Shown here piece by piece: positions 1 to 8,818 of a DNA stretch of 64,000 bases. Location: the NCBI RefSeq assembly GCF_900105155.1, contig NZ_LT629762.1:5527501-5591500 (forward strand), written 5' to 3'. Made by a program: the position numbers and the translations under genes. A model generated the notes under the pieces. The model saw nothing but the letters and a program-made list of their open reading frames with translations. It was not told where the DNA came from and did not search any database. How positions within the stretch are numbered: the stretch's first letter is position 1; each line of letters starts with the position of its first letter. The stretch is from Pseudomonas prosekii (GTDB taxonomy: Bacteria; Pseudomonadota; Gammaproteobacteria; Pseudomonadales; Pseudomonadaceae).

Positions 1-716
1 GCAGCATCGCCCAGCAGGCTGGCACCGCCGTCAGCCTGCACGGCACTGGCGGCGCCTGGTTGATCGCCGACAAACACGCCGATGCCACGCGCTTCGCCGC
101 CGTGGTGCGCAATTCGCTGGACCGCAAAGTCTGCAACACCCTTAACGTTTGCCTGATCCACCGCGAGCGCGCCGCGGAACTGGTGCCGCTGTTTCTCGAT
201 GCCCTGCAACAGGCCGGAGCCGCACGCCAGCAGGGCTGCAAATTGCACATCGTCGAGGGCAGCGAAACGCACTTGCCGAGCGATTGGCAGAACGCCAGCG
301 TCGAGGTTTATCGCGCCGAAGGCTATGTCACCGAGGCTTTGGCCGAACCGTTGGCGGAAGATCAATTGGGCCGCGAGTGGGAGTGGGAAGAAACCCCGGA
401 AGTCAGCCTGAAAATCGTCGACGACCTGGATCAAGCCATCGACCTGTTCAACCGCTACAGCCCGCAATTCACCGTGTCGCTGATCAGCGAAACCGCAGCG
501 GCGCACGAGCGTTTCTACAATGCCGTGAACGCGCCTTTTGTCGGCAACGGCATCACCCGATGGGTCGACGGTCAATACGCGTTGAACAAGCCGGAATTGG
601 GCCTTTCGAACTGGGAAAGCGGTCGACTGTTCGCCCGCAGCGCGATCCTCTCGGGCGATGGCGTGTTCACCGTGCGCAGCCGCATGACCCAGACCGATCT
701 GTCGGTGAAACGCTGA
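1..716 (+). CDS. ProA-like aldehyde dehydrogenase (glutamate-5-semialdehyde dehydrogenase family), 3' part
   Basis: The reading frame is open from base 3 to the TGA at 714-716, so the window holds about the C-terminal 237 residues and the gene starts upstream. The segment VCNTLNVCLIHRE aligns with the catalytic-cysteine region of ProA (family pattern VCNAxETLLVH). The C-terminal stretch ending RSAILSGDGVFTVRS resembles the ProA end. ProA reduces gamma-glutamyl phosphate to glutamate-5-semialdehyde in proline synthesis. The canonical pseudomonad proA is usually next to nadD, which is not seen here, so this may be a paralogue with another aldehyde or acyl-phosphate substrate. Family placement is fairly sure; substrate is not. 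Confidence 0.7.
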   Translation, partial: SIAQQAGTAVSLHGTGGAWLIADKHADATRFAAVVRNSLDRKVCNTLNVCLIHRERAAELVPLFLDALQQAGAARQQGCKLHIVEGSETHLPSDWQNASVEVYRAEGYVTEALAEPLAEDQLGREWEWEETPEVSLKIVDDLDQAIDLFNRYSPQFTVSLISETAAAHERFYNAVNAPFVGNGITRWVDGQYALNKPELGLSNWESGRLFARSAILSGDGVFTVRSRMTQTDLSVKR

Positions 717-728
717 GTCGGCTGAGCG

Positions 729-1625
729 TTAGCGAGAAAACTTTCGCGCGCCGGCCACGCAGAGGATCACCGCAACGGTGACGCCGAGCATTCCCAGGCT
801 GACCTGCTCGTGCAGCAAAGTGGCGGCGAGCGCCAGACCGAAGAACGGTTGCAGCAATTGCAGTTGGCCCACGGCGGCAATCCCGCCCTGGGCCAATCCG
901 CGGTACCAGAACACAAAACCGATCAACATGCTGAACAGCGAAACGTACGCCAGGCTCAGCCATGCCGGAGTGCTGATCGGCGCAAACGACGCCGGCAGGC
1001 GCAGCCAGGTCAGCGCTGCCATGAACGGCAACGCCAGCAGCAGCGCCCAGCAAATCACCTGCCAGCCGCCCAGGGTTCTCGAGAGTTTTGCGCCTTCCGC
1101 ATAACCGAGCCCGCACACCACCACCGCCAGCAGCATCAGCAGATCACCGGTCGGCGAGGCGCTCAGCCCTTGCGACACGGCAAAACCGACCACCAGCAAA
1201 CTGCCGAGAATCGAGAACAGCCAGAACGCCGGTTGCGGCCGTTCGCCGCCGCGCAGCACGCCGAACACCGCCGTCGCCAGCGGCAGCAGGCCGATAAACA
1301 CGATTGAATGCGCCGACGTCACGTACTGCAGGGCCAGCGCGGTCAGCAGCGGAAACCCGACGACCACGCCCAGTGCGACGACGATCAACGGGATCAGTTG
1401 TTGCCGGGCAGGGCGCTGTTCTTTGAACAGCCACAACAGGCACAGCGCGAGCACACCGGCAATGGTCGCGCGGGCGACGGTGAGAAATACCGGATCAAAT
1501 TCCAGCACCGCAACGCGCGTCGCCGGCAGCGAGCCGCTGAAAATCACCACGCCGATCAGGCCGTTGATCCAGCCGCGCGTGCTGTGTTGCAGCGTCGGGC
1601 TATTGAGGTTGGTGCTGCGTTCCAT
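729..1625 (-). CDS. EamA/DMT-family exporter
   Basis: 298 residues with about ten hydrophobic segments and two internally similar EamA halves, the normal size for drug/metabolite transporters of the inner membrane. The start ATG at 1625 leaves 45 bp to the divergent MocR-type regulator, an arrangement common for regulator/exporter pairs, so that regulator probably controls it. It ends 13 bp from the convergent ProA-like gene. The substrate cannot be read from sequence; amino acids or related metabolites are usual in this family. Confidence 0.85.
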   Translation of the reverse strand: MERSTNLNSPTLQHSTRGWINGLIGVVIFSGSLPATRVAVLEFDPVFLTVARATIAGVLALCLLWLFKEQRPARQQLIPLIVVALGVVVGFPLLTALALQYVTSAHSIVFIGLLPLATAVFGVLRGGERPQPAFWLFSILGSLLVVGFAVSQGLSASPTGDLLMLLAVVVCGLGYAEGAKLSRTLGGWQVICWALLLALPFMAALTWLRLPASFAPISTPAWLSLAYVSLFSMLIGFVFWYRGLAQGGIAAVGQLQLLQPFFGLALAATLLHEQVSLGMLGVTVAVILCVAGARKFSR

Positions 1626-1670
1626 TCGGCGTCACTCCGTGTCTGCGGCGGGTTGCTTTCAGCGCATCCT

Positions 1671-3050
1671 ATGACTGAAGATCAGCACAATCAAAAAATT
1701 GTCATGGATACATTGGCGATGGCACGTTCCCGCTACAAGTCGTTGGTCGATAGCTTTGCTGCGGACATTCGCTCGGGCCAATTGCTGCCCGGCACGCGCT
1801 TGCCGACGCACCGTCAACTCGCCGCGAGCGAGGGCCTGGCGCTGGTCACGGCGAGTCGGGTCTACAGCGAATTGGAGGCGATGGGCCTGGTCAGTGGCGA
1901 AACCGGGCGCGGCACGTTTGTCCGCGAAACTTCGCTGCCGCACGGGTTGGGCGTGCATCAACCGAGCGTGGTAGCGGGCATGATCGACCTCAATTTCAAC
2001 TACCCGGCGCTGCCCGGTCAGGCTGAGCTATTGCGCACGGCGTTGCGTCAGTTGGCGTTGTCCGGCGACCTCGAAGCGCATTTACGTTACCAGCCGCATG
2101 CCGGGCGCTTGCAGGATCGCGCCTCGGTGGCGCGGCATCTGCACACGCGCGGCTTGCACGTCGAGGCCGAACAGGTGTTGATCGTCAGCGGTGCCCAGCA
2201 CGGTTTGGCGGTGACCATGATGGCGCTGCTGCAGCCCGGCGACGTGATCGCTGCCGACGCGTTGACCTATCCGGGTTTCAAGGTATTGGCCGAAACCCTG
2301 CATCTGGAAGTGGTGGCGATCCCGGTCAGCGACAGCGGGCCGGACCTCGCCGCGCTGGATAAACTTTGTCGCAGCCGTTCGGTGCGTGCCGTATACAGCA
2401 TGCCGACCTTGCACAATCCGCTGGGTTGGGTGATGGCGCTGGAGCAGCGCGAGCAACTGGTGGCGATTGCGCGCCAGCATGATTTGCTGATCATCGAAGA
2501 CGCGGCGTATGCGTTTCTCGCTGAAGCGCCGCCGCCACCGCTGGCCGAATTGGCCCCGGAACGCACGGTGTACGTTTGCGGATTATCCAAGAGTATCGCC
2601 ACCGGGTTGCGCGTCGGGTTTGTCGCGGCGCCGCTGGCAAAAGTCGCGGCGCTGGAACGAACGATTCGCGCAACCACCTGGAACACCCCTGGCGTAATGA
2701 CGGCGATTGCTACCGGTTGGCTGGATGACGGAACCGTGCATTTGCTCGAAGCGCAAAAACGCGCCGATGCGCAGGCGCGGCAGGCGTTGGTCGATGAGTT
2801 GCTGGCCGGGTTGCACATCATCCGCCATCCGTCGTCGTATTTTGTCTGGCTGCCCTTGTCGGAGGAGGCAAGGGCGGATCAGATCGTCATGGCGTTGTTG
2901 CAAGAGCAGGTGTCGGTGTCGACCGCCGAACCGTTTGCGACCTCGGTGCACGTGCCGCACGCGATTCGCCTGGCGCTCGGTTCGGTGGATATGGTCACCC
3001 TGCGCCAAGGGTTGCTGAAGGTGAAAAAGGTAGTTGGCGCGTGGCTGTGA
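1671..3050 (+). CDS. MocR-type regulator: GntR helix-turn-helix fused to PLP aminotransferase domain
   Basis: 459 residues. An N-terminal winged helix (residues about 15-85, with LPTHRQLAASEGLALVTASR) is typical of GntR DNA binding. It is followed by a fold-type I aminotransferase-like domain with the PLP-binding lysine in CGLSKSIATGLRVGF (about K307). Members sense PLP or an amino-acid derivative and control a neighbouring gene. The divergent EamA exporter, 45 bp away, is the obvious target. The frame is open much further upstream, but that part lies antisense to the exporter, so ATG 1671 is preferred; ATG 1704 is an alternative start. Confidence 0.88.
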   Translation: MTEDQHNQKIVMDTLAMARSRYKSLVDSFAADIRSGQLLPGTRLPTHRQLAASEGLALVTASRVYSELEAMGLVSGETGRGTFVRETSLPHGLGVHQPSVVAGMIDLNFNYPALPGQAELLRTALRQLALSGDLEAHLRYQPHAGRLQDRASVARHLHTRGLHVEAEQVLIVSGAQHGLAVTMMALLQPGDVIAADALTYPGFKVLAETLHLEVVAIPVSDSGPDLAALDKLCRSRSVRAVYSMPTLHNPLGWVMALEQREQLVAIARQHDLLIIEDAAYAFLAEAPPPPLAELAPERTVYVCGLSKSIATGLRVGFVAAPLAKVAALERTIRATTWNTPGVMTAIATGWLDDGTVHLLEAQKRADAQARQALVDELLAGLHIIRHPSSYFVWLPLSEEARADQIVMALLQEQVSVSTAEPFATSVHVPHAIRLALGSVDMVTLRQGLLKVKKVVGAWL

Positions 3051-3075
3051 TTCCTGGCTCAGGCCAGTGAGAGGC

Positions 3076-3735
3076 TCAGGCCACTTGCGGCGTTTTTGCG
3101 TAAACCGCGCAAGTAGTCGGGTGCTCGACCAACGAGACAAAGTCGCGGCTGGCGGCGTCCAGCGCATCGATTGAACCGGTCTCGATGTCGTACACCCAGC
3201 CGTGCAGGTTCAACTGACCTTTTTCCTGGGCCAGGCGCACGCTCGGGTGAGTCTGGATATTCGCCAGTTGCGCGATCACGTTTTCGCGCACCATCGAGCT
3301 GACCTTCGCCGCTTGATCGGCATGCGGCCGCGATTCGTTGATGACCTTGGCCGACTCCGCATGTTGCAACCAGCCGCTGACCGCTGGCAGGTGATCCATG
3401 CATTTGCACGAAGCGACGGCGGTCATGGCCCCGCAATCGGAATGGCCGCAAATCACAATGTCGGTCACGCCCAACACCGCGACCGCGTATTCCACCGTGG
3501 CCGAAACGCCGCCCGGGTGCGGGCTGTACGACGGCACGATGTTGCCGGCATTGCGGATCACGAACAGCTCGCCGGGCTCTTGCTGGGTCAACAGTTCCGG
3601 GACCACGCGGCTGTCTGAACAGGTGATGAACAAGGTGCCGGGGTGCTGGGTGGTTGCCAGGTGTTTGAACAGGTCGGTGCGTTGCGGAAACGCGTCTTTT
3701 TGAAATTTCAAGAAACCGTCGATGAGCGCTTTCAT
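3076..3735 (-). CDS. cynT: Beta-class carbonic anhydrase (CynT type)
   Basis: 219 residues. Zinc ligands are visible as C39 and D41 in ITCSDSR and H98/C101 in ICGHSDCG, the type I beta-carbonic anhydrase pattern. The enzyme interconverts CO2 and bicarbonate. It lies 73 bp downstream of cynS on the same strand, and in E. coli CynT supplies the bicarbonate that cyanase consumes, so the Cyn role is inferred from family plus context. The gene order here (cynS then cynT) differs from E. coli cynTS. The stop is 25 bp from the convergent MocR gene. Confidence 0.9.
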   Translation of the reverse strand: MKALIDGFLKFQKDAFPQRTDLFKHLATTQHPGTLFITCSDSRVVPELLTQQEPGELFVIRNAGNIVPSYSPHPGGVSATVEYAVAVLGVTDIVICGHSDCGAMTAVASCKCMDHLPAVSGWLQHAESAKVINESRPHADQAAKVSSMVRENVIAQLANIQTHPSVRLAQEKGQLNLHGWVYDIETGSIDALDAASRDFVSLVEHPTTCAVYAKTPQVA

Positions 3736-3808
3736 GGGTGCTTCCTTATAAATGGGGTGTTCATTCGGTGGGTCGAGGCCCGCACTCGATGTGCGGGCCG
3801 GCCGCCGT

Positions 3809-4276
3809 TTAGAAAGGACGCAGTGGCAGGAATTTGCCGTCGAGGGTAATCACCGCGCGGGAGCCGCCCTCCGGGTCTTCGACTTTTTTCATGTCGAGTT
3901 TGAAGTTGATCGCGCTGATGATGCCGTCGCCGAATTGCTCATGAACCAGCGCCTTGAGCGTGGTGCCGTAGATCTGGATCATTTCGTGGAAGCGGTAGAT
4001 GGTCGGGTCGGTCGGCACACCCGCGAGGCTGCCGCGCAGCGGGATGATCTGCAGGCGAGCGACGCTGTCCGCGTCCAGCTCAAGTTTATCGCCGACCACT
4101 TTGGCTGCCGCTTCCGGCAATGGATGCTGGCCGAGCAGGGCAGCGGTGACGTAGGCCAGGCTCAGCCCGGTGCCGTCAGCCAGGTCCTGCCATGAGAGAT
4201 TCTTGCGTGCCTTGGCATCGAGAATCGAAGTGGTCAGGGCCAGACTCTGGTCGTTGTAAGCGTGGGACTGTTGCAT
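3809..4276 (-). CDS. cynS: Cyanate hydratase (cyanase)
   Basis: 155 residues, one fewer than the E. coli enzyme. The N-terminal helix-turn-helix-like dimer domain is followed by the catalytic part. R95 and E98 in YRFHE and S121 in GDGIIS match the E. coli catalytic Arg96, Glu99 and Ser122. It converts cyanate and bicarbonate to ammonia and CO2 in the cytoplasm. ATG 4276 is chosen because it gives the family length and has AGGAG just upstream; the frame continues 34 codons further without support. A relic of the divergent regulator gene lies upstream. Confidence 0.95.
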   Translation of the reverse strand: MQQSHAYNDQSLALTTSILDAKARKNLSWQDLADGTGLSLAYVTAALLGQHPLPEAAAKVVGDKLELDADSVARLQIIPLRGSLAGVPTDPTIYRFHEMIQIYGTTLKALVHEQFGDGIISAINFKLDMKKVEDPEGGSRAVITLDGKFLPLRPF

Positions 4277-4427
4277 GGTGTGACTCCTATCGGATGGGTG
4301 TGTCGCTGGGTGTGGAGCAATCTTCGGTTGATTGATCCATAGCGTCCAAGACCGATAAGCAATGCCGCGCATAAGCACAGCCTATAGATGGAGGTTGTGC
4401 CGCAAGGACCTGTCCCGTGGGACTTTG

Positions 4428-4532
4428 GAGTATTTCCGCGAGCAAGGGATCACGCCCAACGTGGTGATCGAGGTGAATTCGGTGAGCAGCTTGCTGGCGT
4501 TTGTGAGGATGGTGTTGTCACCACGCAACTAA
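4428..4532 (+). pseudogene. Remnant of a LysR-type regulator, probably cynR
   Basis: In the frame of base 4428 the sequence reads EYFREQGITPNVVIEVNSVS and ends with SPRN and a TAA at 4530-4532. This resembles an internal part of the CynR effector-binding domain (E. coli has PQVVIEANSISAVLELIRR). No start codon, helix-turn-helix region or C-terminal third is present. The orientation is divergent from cynS, as expected for cynR. Immediately after the stop a REP pair begins. I read it as a gene fragment left by deletion. Confidence is moderate because only about 35-42 codons remain. Confidence 0.6.
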
Positions 4533-4534
4533 TA

Positions 4535-4620
4535 TAGGAGTGAGCCTGCTCGCGATGAGGCGTTCATATTCAACATCATTGCTGACTGACCGCCGCGATC
4601 GCGAGCAGGCTCACTCCTAC
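4535..4620. repeat. Inverted REP pair (REPIN)
   Basis: Two REP cores in opposite orientation: TAGGAGTGAGCCTGCTCGCG at the left and its near complement ending CTCACTCCTAC at the right, with a variable middle. The element starts 3 bp after the cynR-like remnant. Confidence 0.9.
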
Positions 4621-4647
4621 AGGGGGATGGCGTGATTTTTGGGCAAT

Positions 4648-4687
4648 AAAAAGGGCCTGTTCCAGGAAGGAAGCAGGCCCTTTTTTT
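4648..4687. terminator. Bidirectional rho-independent terminator
   Basis: A GC stem (GGGCCTG ... CAGGCCC) is flanked by A-run and T-run, so it can work in both directions. It lies 10 bp beyond the stop of the 109-residue gene on the minus strand. Confidence 0.85.
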
Positions 4688-4696
4688 CAATCTTGA

Positions 4697-5026
4697 TCAG
4701 TAGAACCGATCAATCACCCGAACTTCGTTCTGGTTCTGCATCGATGCCCACGCTTGTTTCAAAGTTTGCAGAACATTGCCGATGAAGTCCTTGTCGGCCG
4801 CGGCTTTCTTGCCGACGTAACCTTGGCCGCGACGGTACATCTTCAGGCGGGCCAGCAGGTTCTGGTTGTTCTTGTCGAACTCTTCTTCGTGGGTATGCGG
4901 CGACAGGCAGTCCATGTGCACCTGGCCGGACTTGCTGATCCACAGAATATGGCTGTCGTGGCTGTCTTTTTGTTCAGCGAACATACGCGCCAGTTCATCG
5001 ATAGTCGGTTGATTGTTCAGATTCAT
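4697..5026 (-). CDS. Conserved hypothetical protein, 109 aa
   Basis: A soluble, charged protein without signal peptide or membrane segment. The start ATG at 5026 has AAGGGG nine bases upstream, and a strong terminator follows the stop, so it is a well-formed monocistronic gene. The middle holds a His/Glu-rich stretch (SPHTHEEEF). I do not recognise a named domain. Codon use is ordinary for the window. It is probably real; its function is unknown. Confidence 0.75.
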   Translation of the reverse strand: MNLNNQPTIDELARMFAEQKDSHDSHILWISKSGQVHMDCLSPHTHEEEFDKNNQNLLARLKMYRRGQGYVGKKAAADKDFIGNVLQTLKQAWASMQNQNEVRVIDRFY

Positions 5027-5200
5027 AATTAAGCCCCTTGACCATTTGGTGATCTTTCAAAGTTGATTCGCTAATACAAGTAGCCCATCGGTTAGTTGAT
5101 CCCTGGCACCGAAACCAGGACGTCAGCGGTCAGCCGCCAAATTGACGGGGTCCCGCGTCTGCTGCATGTAGTCGTGTTGAATAACTGCTACGCAATAGCG

Positions 5201-5491
5201 TCACAACGAAGAGAAGCGGCGAAAAACTGGAGGCCACTGCCGACGTTTCAAGGGTCGGCCACAAGCTTCATGAGAACGTTTCGCCAGCGCTTCTCGTCCT
5301 TGTACTGGACGTTCGGGCCAGGTCAGCTTCTTCAATCTGCCTTGTGGGCAGCGTGTATCCGGGAATAACAGCTCGGCGGTCAGACGAGCTTGCTCAAACA
5401 TGTTGCCTGTACTCCCGATCGGGGAGACGTCTGCATCATGCAAGGGCAAATCGAAGACGTCAACGGTTATGTAGTGATTATTTTTGGTCAC
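5201..5491 (-). CDS. Possible small hypothetical protein, 96 aa
   Basis: The only coding candidate in the otherwise empty interval 5027-5521. It starts at ATG 5491 and ends in an Arg-rich tail. The N-terminal half looks protein-like (DVFDLPLHDADVSPIGSTGN) while codon use is less biased than in neighbours. A perfect 10-bp inverted repeat overlaps its start codon. It could instead be a decayed gene. The rest of 5027-5521 shows nothing I can name. Confidence 0.3.
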   Translation of the reverse strand: MTKNNHYITVDVFDLPLHDADVSPIGSTGNMFEQARLTAELLFPDTRCPQGRLKKLTWPERPVQGREALAKRSHEACGRPLKRRQWPPVFRRFSSL

Positions 5492-5497
5492 TACATA
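5468..5497. promoter_or_regulatory. 10-bp perfect inverted repeat, possible operator
   Basis: TATGTAGTGA at 5468-5477 and TCACTACATA at 5488-5497 are exact complements separated by 10 AT-rich bases. It overlaps the start codon of the 96-residue minus-strand frame, so it could be an operator or an mRNA hairpin hiding that start. Confidence 0.4.
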
Positions 5498-5521
5498 TTG
5501 TCGGACAAAGTGCTTTTGGAA

Positions 5522-6040
5522 TTAGAGAGGGCGCCTAACAGGCTGCTGGGGCGAGCTTTCGAGGCGGTAGAGCGTGCACGGATAGCCGTCTAGGTTCAGT
5601 GGCTGCGTGGTGAAGTTTCCCTCGGTGAAAGCAGGGATCAAACGCGCCCAGAACCGCCGTGCAGGCTGGTTGGCGTCGATGTGGAAAATTTGCCATTGAC
5701 CGGGGATTTGGCTCAAGAGGGCAGAGACGACAAATTTCGCGACACCTTGGCCACGAAAGCGCCGACTGACAAAGAAATAACCGATGTTGTGCTCGGCGCC
5801 GGGGACATGAGTGTCTGCGTCCACGACAACAAAACCGCCGAGTTCGCCGTCAACCTTGATCAGAAACGGGCGGGTTGCCGGGTTGCGCCAGTAACCCGGT
5901 TTTATCTGGAAGTTGAACAAACCCTGTTCGCCCAGCTTCAGCGGCAGCCATTCGCTGAAGTCGTGCAGGTAGAACTGCATCATGTTTTCAATCGTTGCCA
6001 CTTCGTCACGCTGAGCGGCGTGCAGTTCTATTGACGACAT
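5522..6040 (-). CDS. GNAT-family N-acetyltransferase
   Basis: 172 residues. The acetyl-CoA binding segment is visible as YFFVSRRFRGQGVAKFV (R/Q-x-x-G-x-G/A signature), preceded by the central strands of the GNAT fold. The protein transfers an acetyl group to an unknown amine. ATG 6040 follows CAGGAGCC and is preferred; the frame extends 43 codons further into poorly coding sequence. It sits 47 bp downstream of the glutathione transferase on the same strand and may be cotranscribed with it. Confidence 0.85.
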   Translation of the reverse strand: MSSIELHAAQRDEVATIENMMQFYLHDFSEWLPLKLGEQGLFNFQIKPGYWRNPATRPFLIKVDGELGGFVVVDADTHVPGAEHNIGYFFVSRRFRGQGVAKFVVSALLSQIPGQWQIFHIDANQPARRFWARLIPAFTEGNFTTQPLNLDGYPCTLYRLESSPQQPVRRPL

Positions 6041-6087
6041 GGCTGGCTCCTGATGTTCCGGGCCATTGCTGGCCCGGGCATGTGTGC

Positions 6088-6717
6088 TCAGTGGGGCGCG
6101 AAGTCGTACTTGCCACCGGTTTTCAGTGCAGCGGCGTAAGCCGGGCGGGCCTGGAAGCGATCGACCCAAGCCGCAACGTGCGGGTAGTCGCGCAACTTGC
6201 CTTGAGCCCGGGCGATCTCGCCAATAAAGCTCATCTGAATGTCAGCGGCGCTGAATTCGTCGCCCAACAGATAGTCGGATTGGCTCAACGCGCTGTCGAG
6301 GTAGCTCAGGTAGTTGGCCACTTCCGAGTTGATCCGTGGGTGCAGCGGCGCCCCGGCTTCACCGAGTTTGCCGACGTACAGGTTGAGCATCAGCGGCAGC
6401 ATCGCCGAACCTTCGGCGAAGTGCAGCCATTGCACGTATAGATCGTAAGCCGGGGTGGACGGATCCGGTTGCAGACGACCGCCACCGTGGCGGCGAATCA
6501 GGTAGTCGATGATGGCGGCGGACTCGATCAGCTTTTGCGCGCCGTCCTCGATGACCGGCGATTTGCCCAAGGCATTGATCGCTTTCAATTCTGGCGGTGC
6601 CAGATTGGTCTTCGGGTCGCGCTGATAGAGTTTGAGTTCGTAGGGGATGGCCAATTCTTCCAGCAACCAGAGAATGCGTTGGGAGCGGGAGTTATTCAGG
6701 TGATGAACGATGATCAT
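6088..6717 (-). CDS. Glutathione S-transferase
   Basis: 209 residues with a thioredoxin-like N-terminal domain (residues 1-80; NNSRSQRILWLLEEL near the active site and the cis-Pro/glutathione motif GKSPVIEDG followed by ESAAI) and an all-helical C-terminal domain. Cytosolic GSTs conjugate glutathione to electrophiles. It lies between topB and the GNAT gene on the same strand. The physiological substrate is unknown. Confidence 0.9.
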   Translation of the reverse strand: MIIVHHLNNSRSQRILWLLEELAIPYELKLYQRDPKTNLAPPELKAINALGKSPVIEDGAQKLIESAAIIDYLIRRHGGGRLQPDPSTPAYDLYVQWLHFAEGSAMLPLMLNLYVGKLGEAGAPLHPRINSEVANYLSYLDSALSQSDYLLGDEFSAADIQMSFIGEIARAQGKLRDYPHVAAWVDRFQARPAYAAALKTGGKYDFAPH

Positions 6718-6796
6718 GGTCGATGCCTTTTCTGAAAGTGCGGTGAGCGCCTGGGCTTGAGCAACACTAGACCATTGGGCGCTGGCCGAAGTGCCC

Positions 6797-8746
6797 TTAA
6801 GCCTTGCTCGCCGGTTTGGCGGCGCGTTTAGTCCCGGTCGCAGCTTTGCGCGGGGCAGTTTTGCGTTTTTTCTTCCACGGGGCGGCGCCGCGACCGGCCG
6901 GGCTGGCCGGGCCGCTGATGGTCATGCTCAGGCCGGAGCATCGGGCGACTTGCTTGCTCATCCACGCGGCTTGTTTGGTGACAAATTCTTCGAGGCTCAT
7001 CTCGCCGCTTTGCACCATGTCCAGTGCCTGCTCCCAAATGGCCGTGGTGCCGGGGTCGGCAATCGCCCGCGGCACTGCGTCGATCAGGCTGAACGCCGCC
7101 GGCGTGGCCGCCAGCGCCTTGCCGTTTTTCACCAGATAACCGCGGTCGAGCAGGCCCTGAATGATCGAGGCGCGGGTCGCTTCAGTGCCGATGCCGGTGG
7201 TGTCCTTGAGTTTCTGCTTGAGCAGCGGGTCTTCCACCAGTTTGGCGACGTTCTTCATTGCCTTGATCAGGTCGCCCTCGGTGAACGGCTTGGGTGGTTG
7301 GGTCCAGAGGTCTTTGAGCCTGACCTCGTCCACCGCGTAATCGCAGCCTTCGGCGAGTGCCGGCAGGGTTTGCGGGGCCGGCGCCTCGCGTCCCTTGGCC
7401 GGAGCAAGCGCTTCGGGCAAGGCACGTTTCCAACCCGGCTCGACGATTTGTTTGCCCACGGCGCGCAACGCTTCGCCGGCACAGTTGAAGTCGGCTTGAG
7501 TACGATCGTATTCGTGGTTGGGCAGGAACTGCGCCAGATAACGGGCACGTATCAACGTGTAGACCGCCCGTTGCTTGCCCATCAGCCGCTCGAGGTTTTT
7601 CGCCGCTGCAGTGGGGATGATGCCGTGGTGGGCGCTGACCTTGGCGTCGTTCCAGGCCCGCGAACGTCGCTGCGGCTGGAGGAAATCGTTCAGGGCGTTC
7701 AGGCTCGGATCGGCCTGGCGCAGCGCGGCGAGGATGCCCGGTGCTTCGCTGTGCTGGCTCAGCGGCAGGTAACCGCAATCGCTGCGTGGGTAGGTGATGA
7801 CTTTGTGAGTTTCGTAGAGCGCCTGGGCGATGTCGAGGGTTTCCTGGGCGCCTAGGCCGAGCTTCTTCGAGCAGACTTCCTGCAAGGTGCCGAGGTCGAA
7901 CGGCAGCGGGGCGATTTCGCGCATGCGCTCGGTGCGCAGTTTCAGCAGGCGGGCGCTGCTCGCGTTGCTCATCGCCGCTGCCGCTTGTTGCGCCAACGGC
8001 TGATTCAGGCAGCGGTCCTGATCGTCGCAAACGTCTGAAGCGGCGCGCCATTGCGCGGTGAACGGCGTGCCATCGTGGAGCAGTTGCACGTCGATCGCCC
8101 AATACGCGACGGGGACAAAGTCAGCGATACTGCGATCCCGATCGACCACCAGCCGCAATGTCGGCGTTTGCACGCGACCGACGGGCAACACGCCTTGATA
8201 GCCCGATTGGCGGCCGAGCAGGGTGAAGAGGCGGCTCATGTTCATCCCGATCAGCCAATCGGCGCGGGAGCGGCCCAGTGCCGAGTGATAGAGGCTGAAG
8301 GTGTCGGCGCCGGGTTTGAGCGCCGCCAGTGCCTTGCGGATCGAAGCGTCGTCGAGTGCCGACAGCCACAAGCGGCGGATCGGCCCGCGATAGCGGCAAT
8401 GCTCGACCAGTTCCCGGGCGATCATCTCGCCCTCACGGTCGGCGTCGGTGGCAATCACCAGTTCGGTGGCTTCGCCGAGCAGGCGTTTGACCGCTTTGTA
8501 TTGGCTGGCGGTACGCGGTTTGACGGTCATCTTCCATTTGTCGGGGATGATCGGCAGGTCGGCCAGCACCCAGCGTTTGTAGCGCGCGTCATAGGCGTCC
8601 GGCGGCGCGGTTTCGAGCAGATGGCCGATGCACCAGGTCACCGTGACGTTCGTTCCCAGCCAGCAACCGTCGCCCCGACGCTTGGCGCCGAGCACTGCTG
8701 CGATGTCTTTGGCCTGGGAAGGTTTTTCACAGAGGTACAGCTGCAT
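6797..8746 (-). CDS. topB: DNA topoisomerase III
   Basis: 649 residues, a type IA topoisomerase of the usual TopB size. The Toprim domain begins at CEKPSQAKDIA, with the metal-binding DADREGE motif. The catalytic tyrosine is in VITYPRSD (about Y319). The C-terminus is Lys/Arg-rich and lacks the zinc fingers of TopA. The enzyme decatenates DNA and resolves recombination intermediates, usually with RecQ. ATG 8746 (MQLYLCEKP) is chosen as in homologues; ATG 8755 is possible. A LexA-type box lies 73 bp upstream of this start. Confidence 0.95.
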   Translation of the reverse strand: MQLYLCEKPSQAKDIAAVLGAKRRGDGCWLGTNVTVTWCIGHLLETAPPDAYDARYKRWVLADLPIIPDKWKMTVKPRTASQYKAVKRLLGEATELVIATDADREGEMIARELVEHCRYRGPIRRLWLSALDDASIRKALAALKPGADTFSLYHSALGRSRADWLIGMNMSRLFTLLGRQSGYQGVLPVGRVQTPTLRLVVDRDRSIADFVPVAYWAIDVQLLHDGTPFTAQWRAASDVCDDQDRCLNQPLAQQAAAAMSNASSARLLKLRTERMREIAPLPFDLGTLQEVCSKKLGLGAQETLDIAQALYETHKVITYPRSDCGYLPLSQHSEAPGILAALRQADPSLNALNDFLQPQRRSRAWNDAKVSAHHGIIPTAAAKNLERLMGKQRAVYTLIRARYLAQFLPNHEYDRTQADFNCAGEALRAVGKQIVEPGWKRALPEALAPAKGREAPAPQTLPALAEGCDYAVDEVRLKDLWTQPPKPFTEGDLIKAMKNVAKLVEDPLLKQKLKDTTGIGTEATRASIIQGLLDRGYLVKNGKALAATPAAFSLIDAVPRAIADPGTTAIWEQALDMVQSGEMSLEEFVTKQAAWMSKQVARCSGLSMTISGPASPAGRGAAPWKKKRKTAPRKAATGTKRAAKPASKA

Positions 8747-8818
8747 AACCACCATCGTTCGAGTCGGTTTGAAGAAGTGCACAGAATGCGCAGGGATTGT
8801 GAATGGGGCAACCTTTAT

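Noticed and set aside
1308..1670. Long N-terminal extension of the MocR gene
   Set aside because: It lies antisense to the EamA exporter, has compositionally odd residues, and the normal MocR start is ATG 1671.
5390..5593. 67-residue plus-strand frame overlapping the end of the GNAT gene
   Set aside because: Its second half is antisense to the acetyltransferase and no good ribosome site precedes it.
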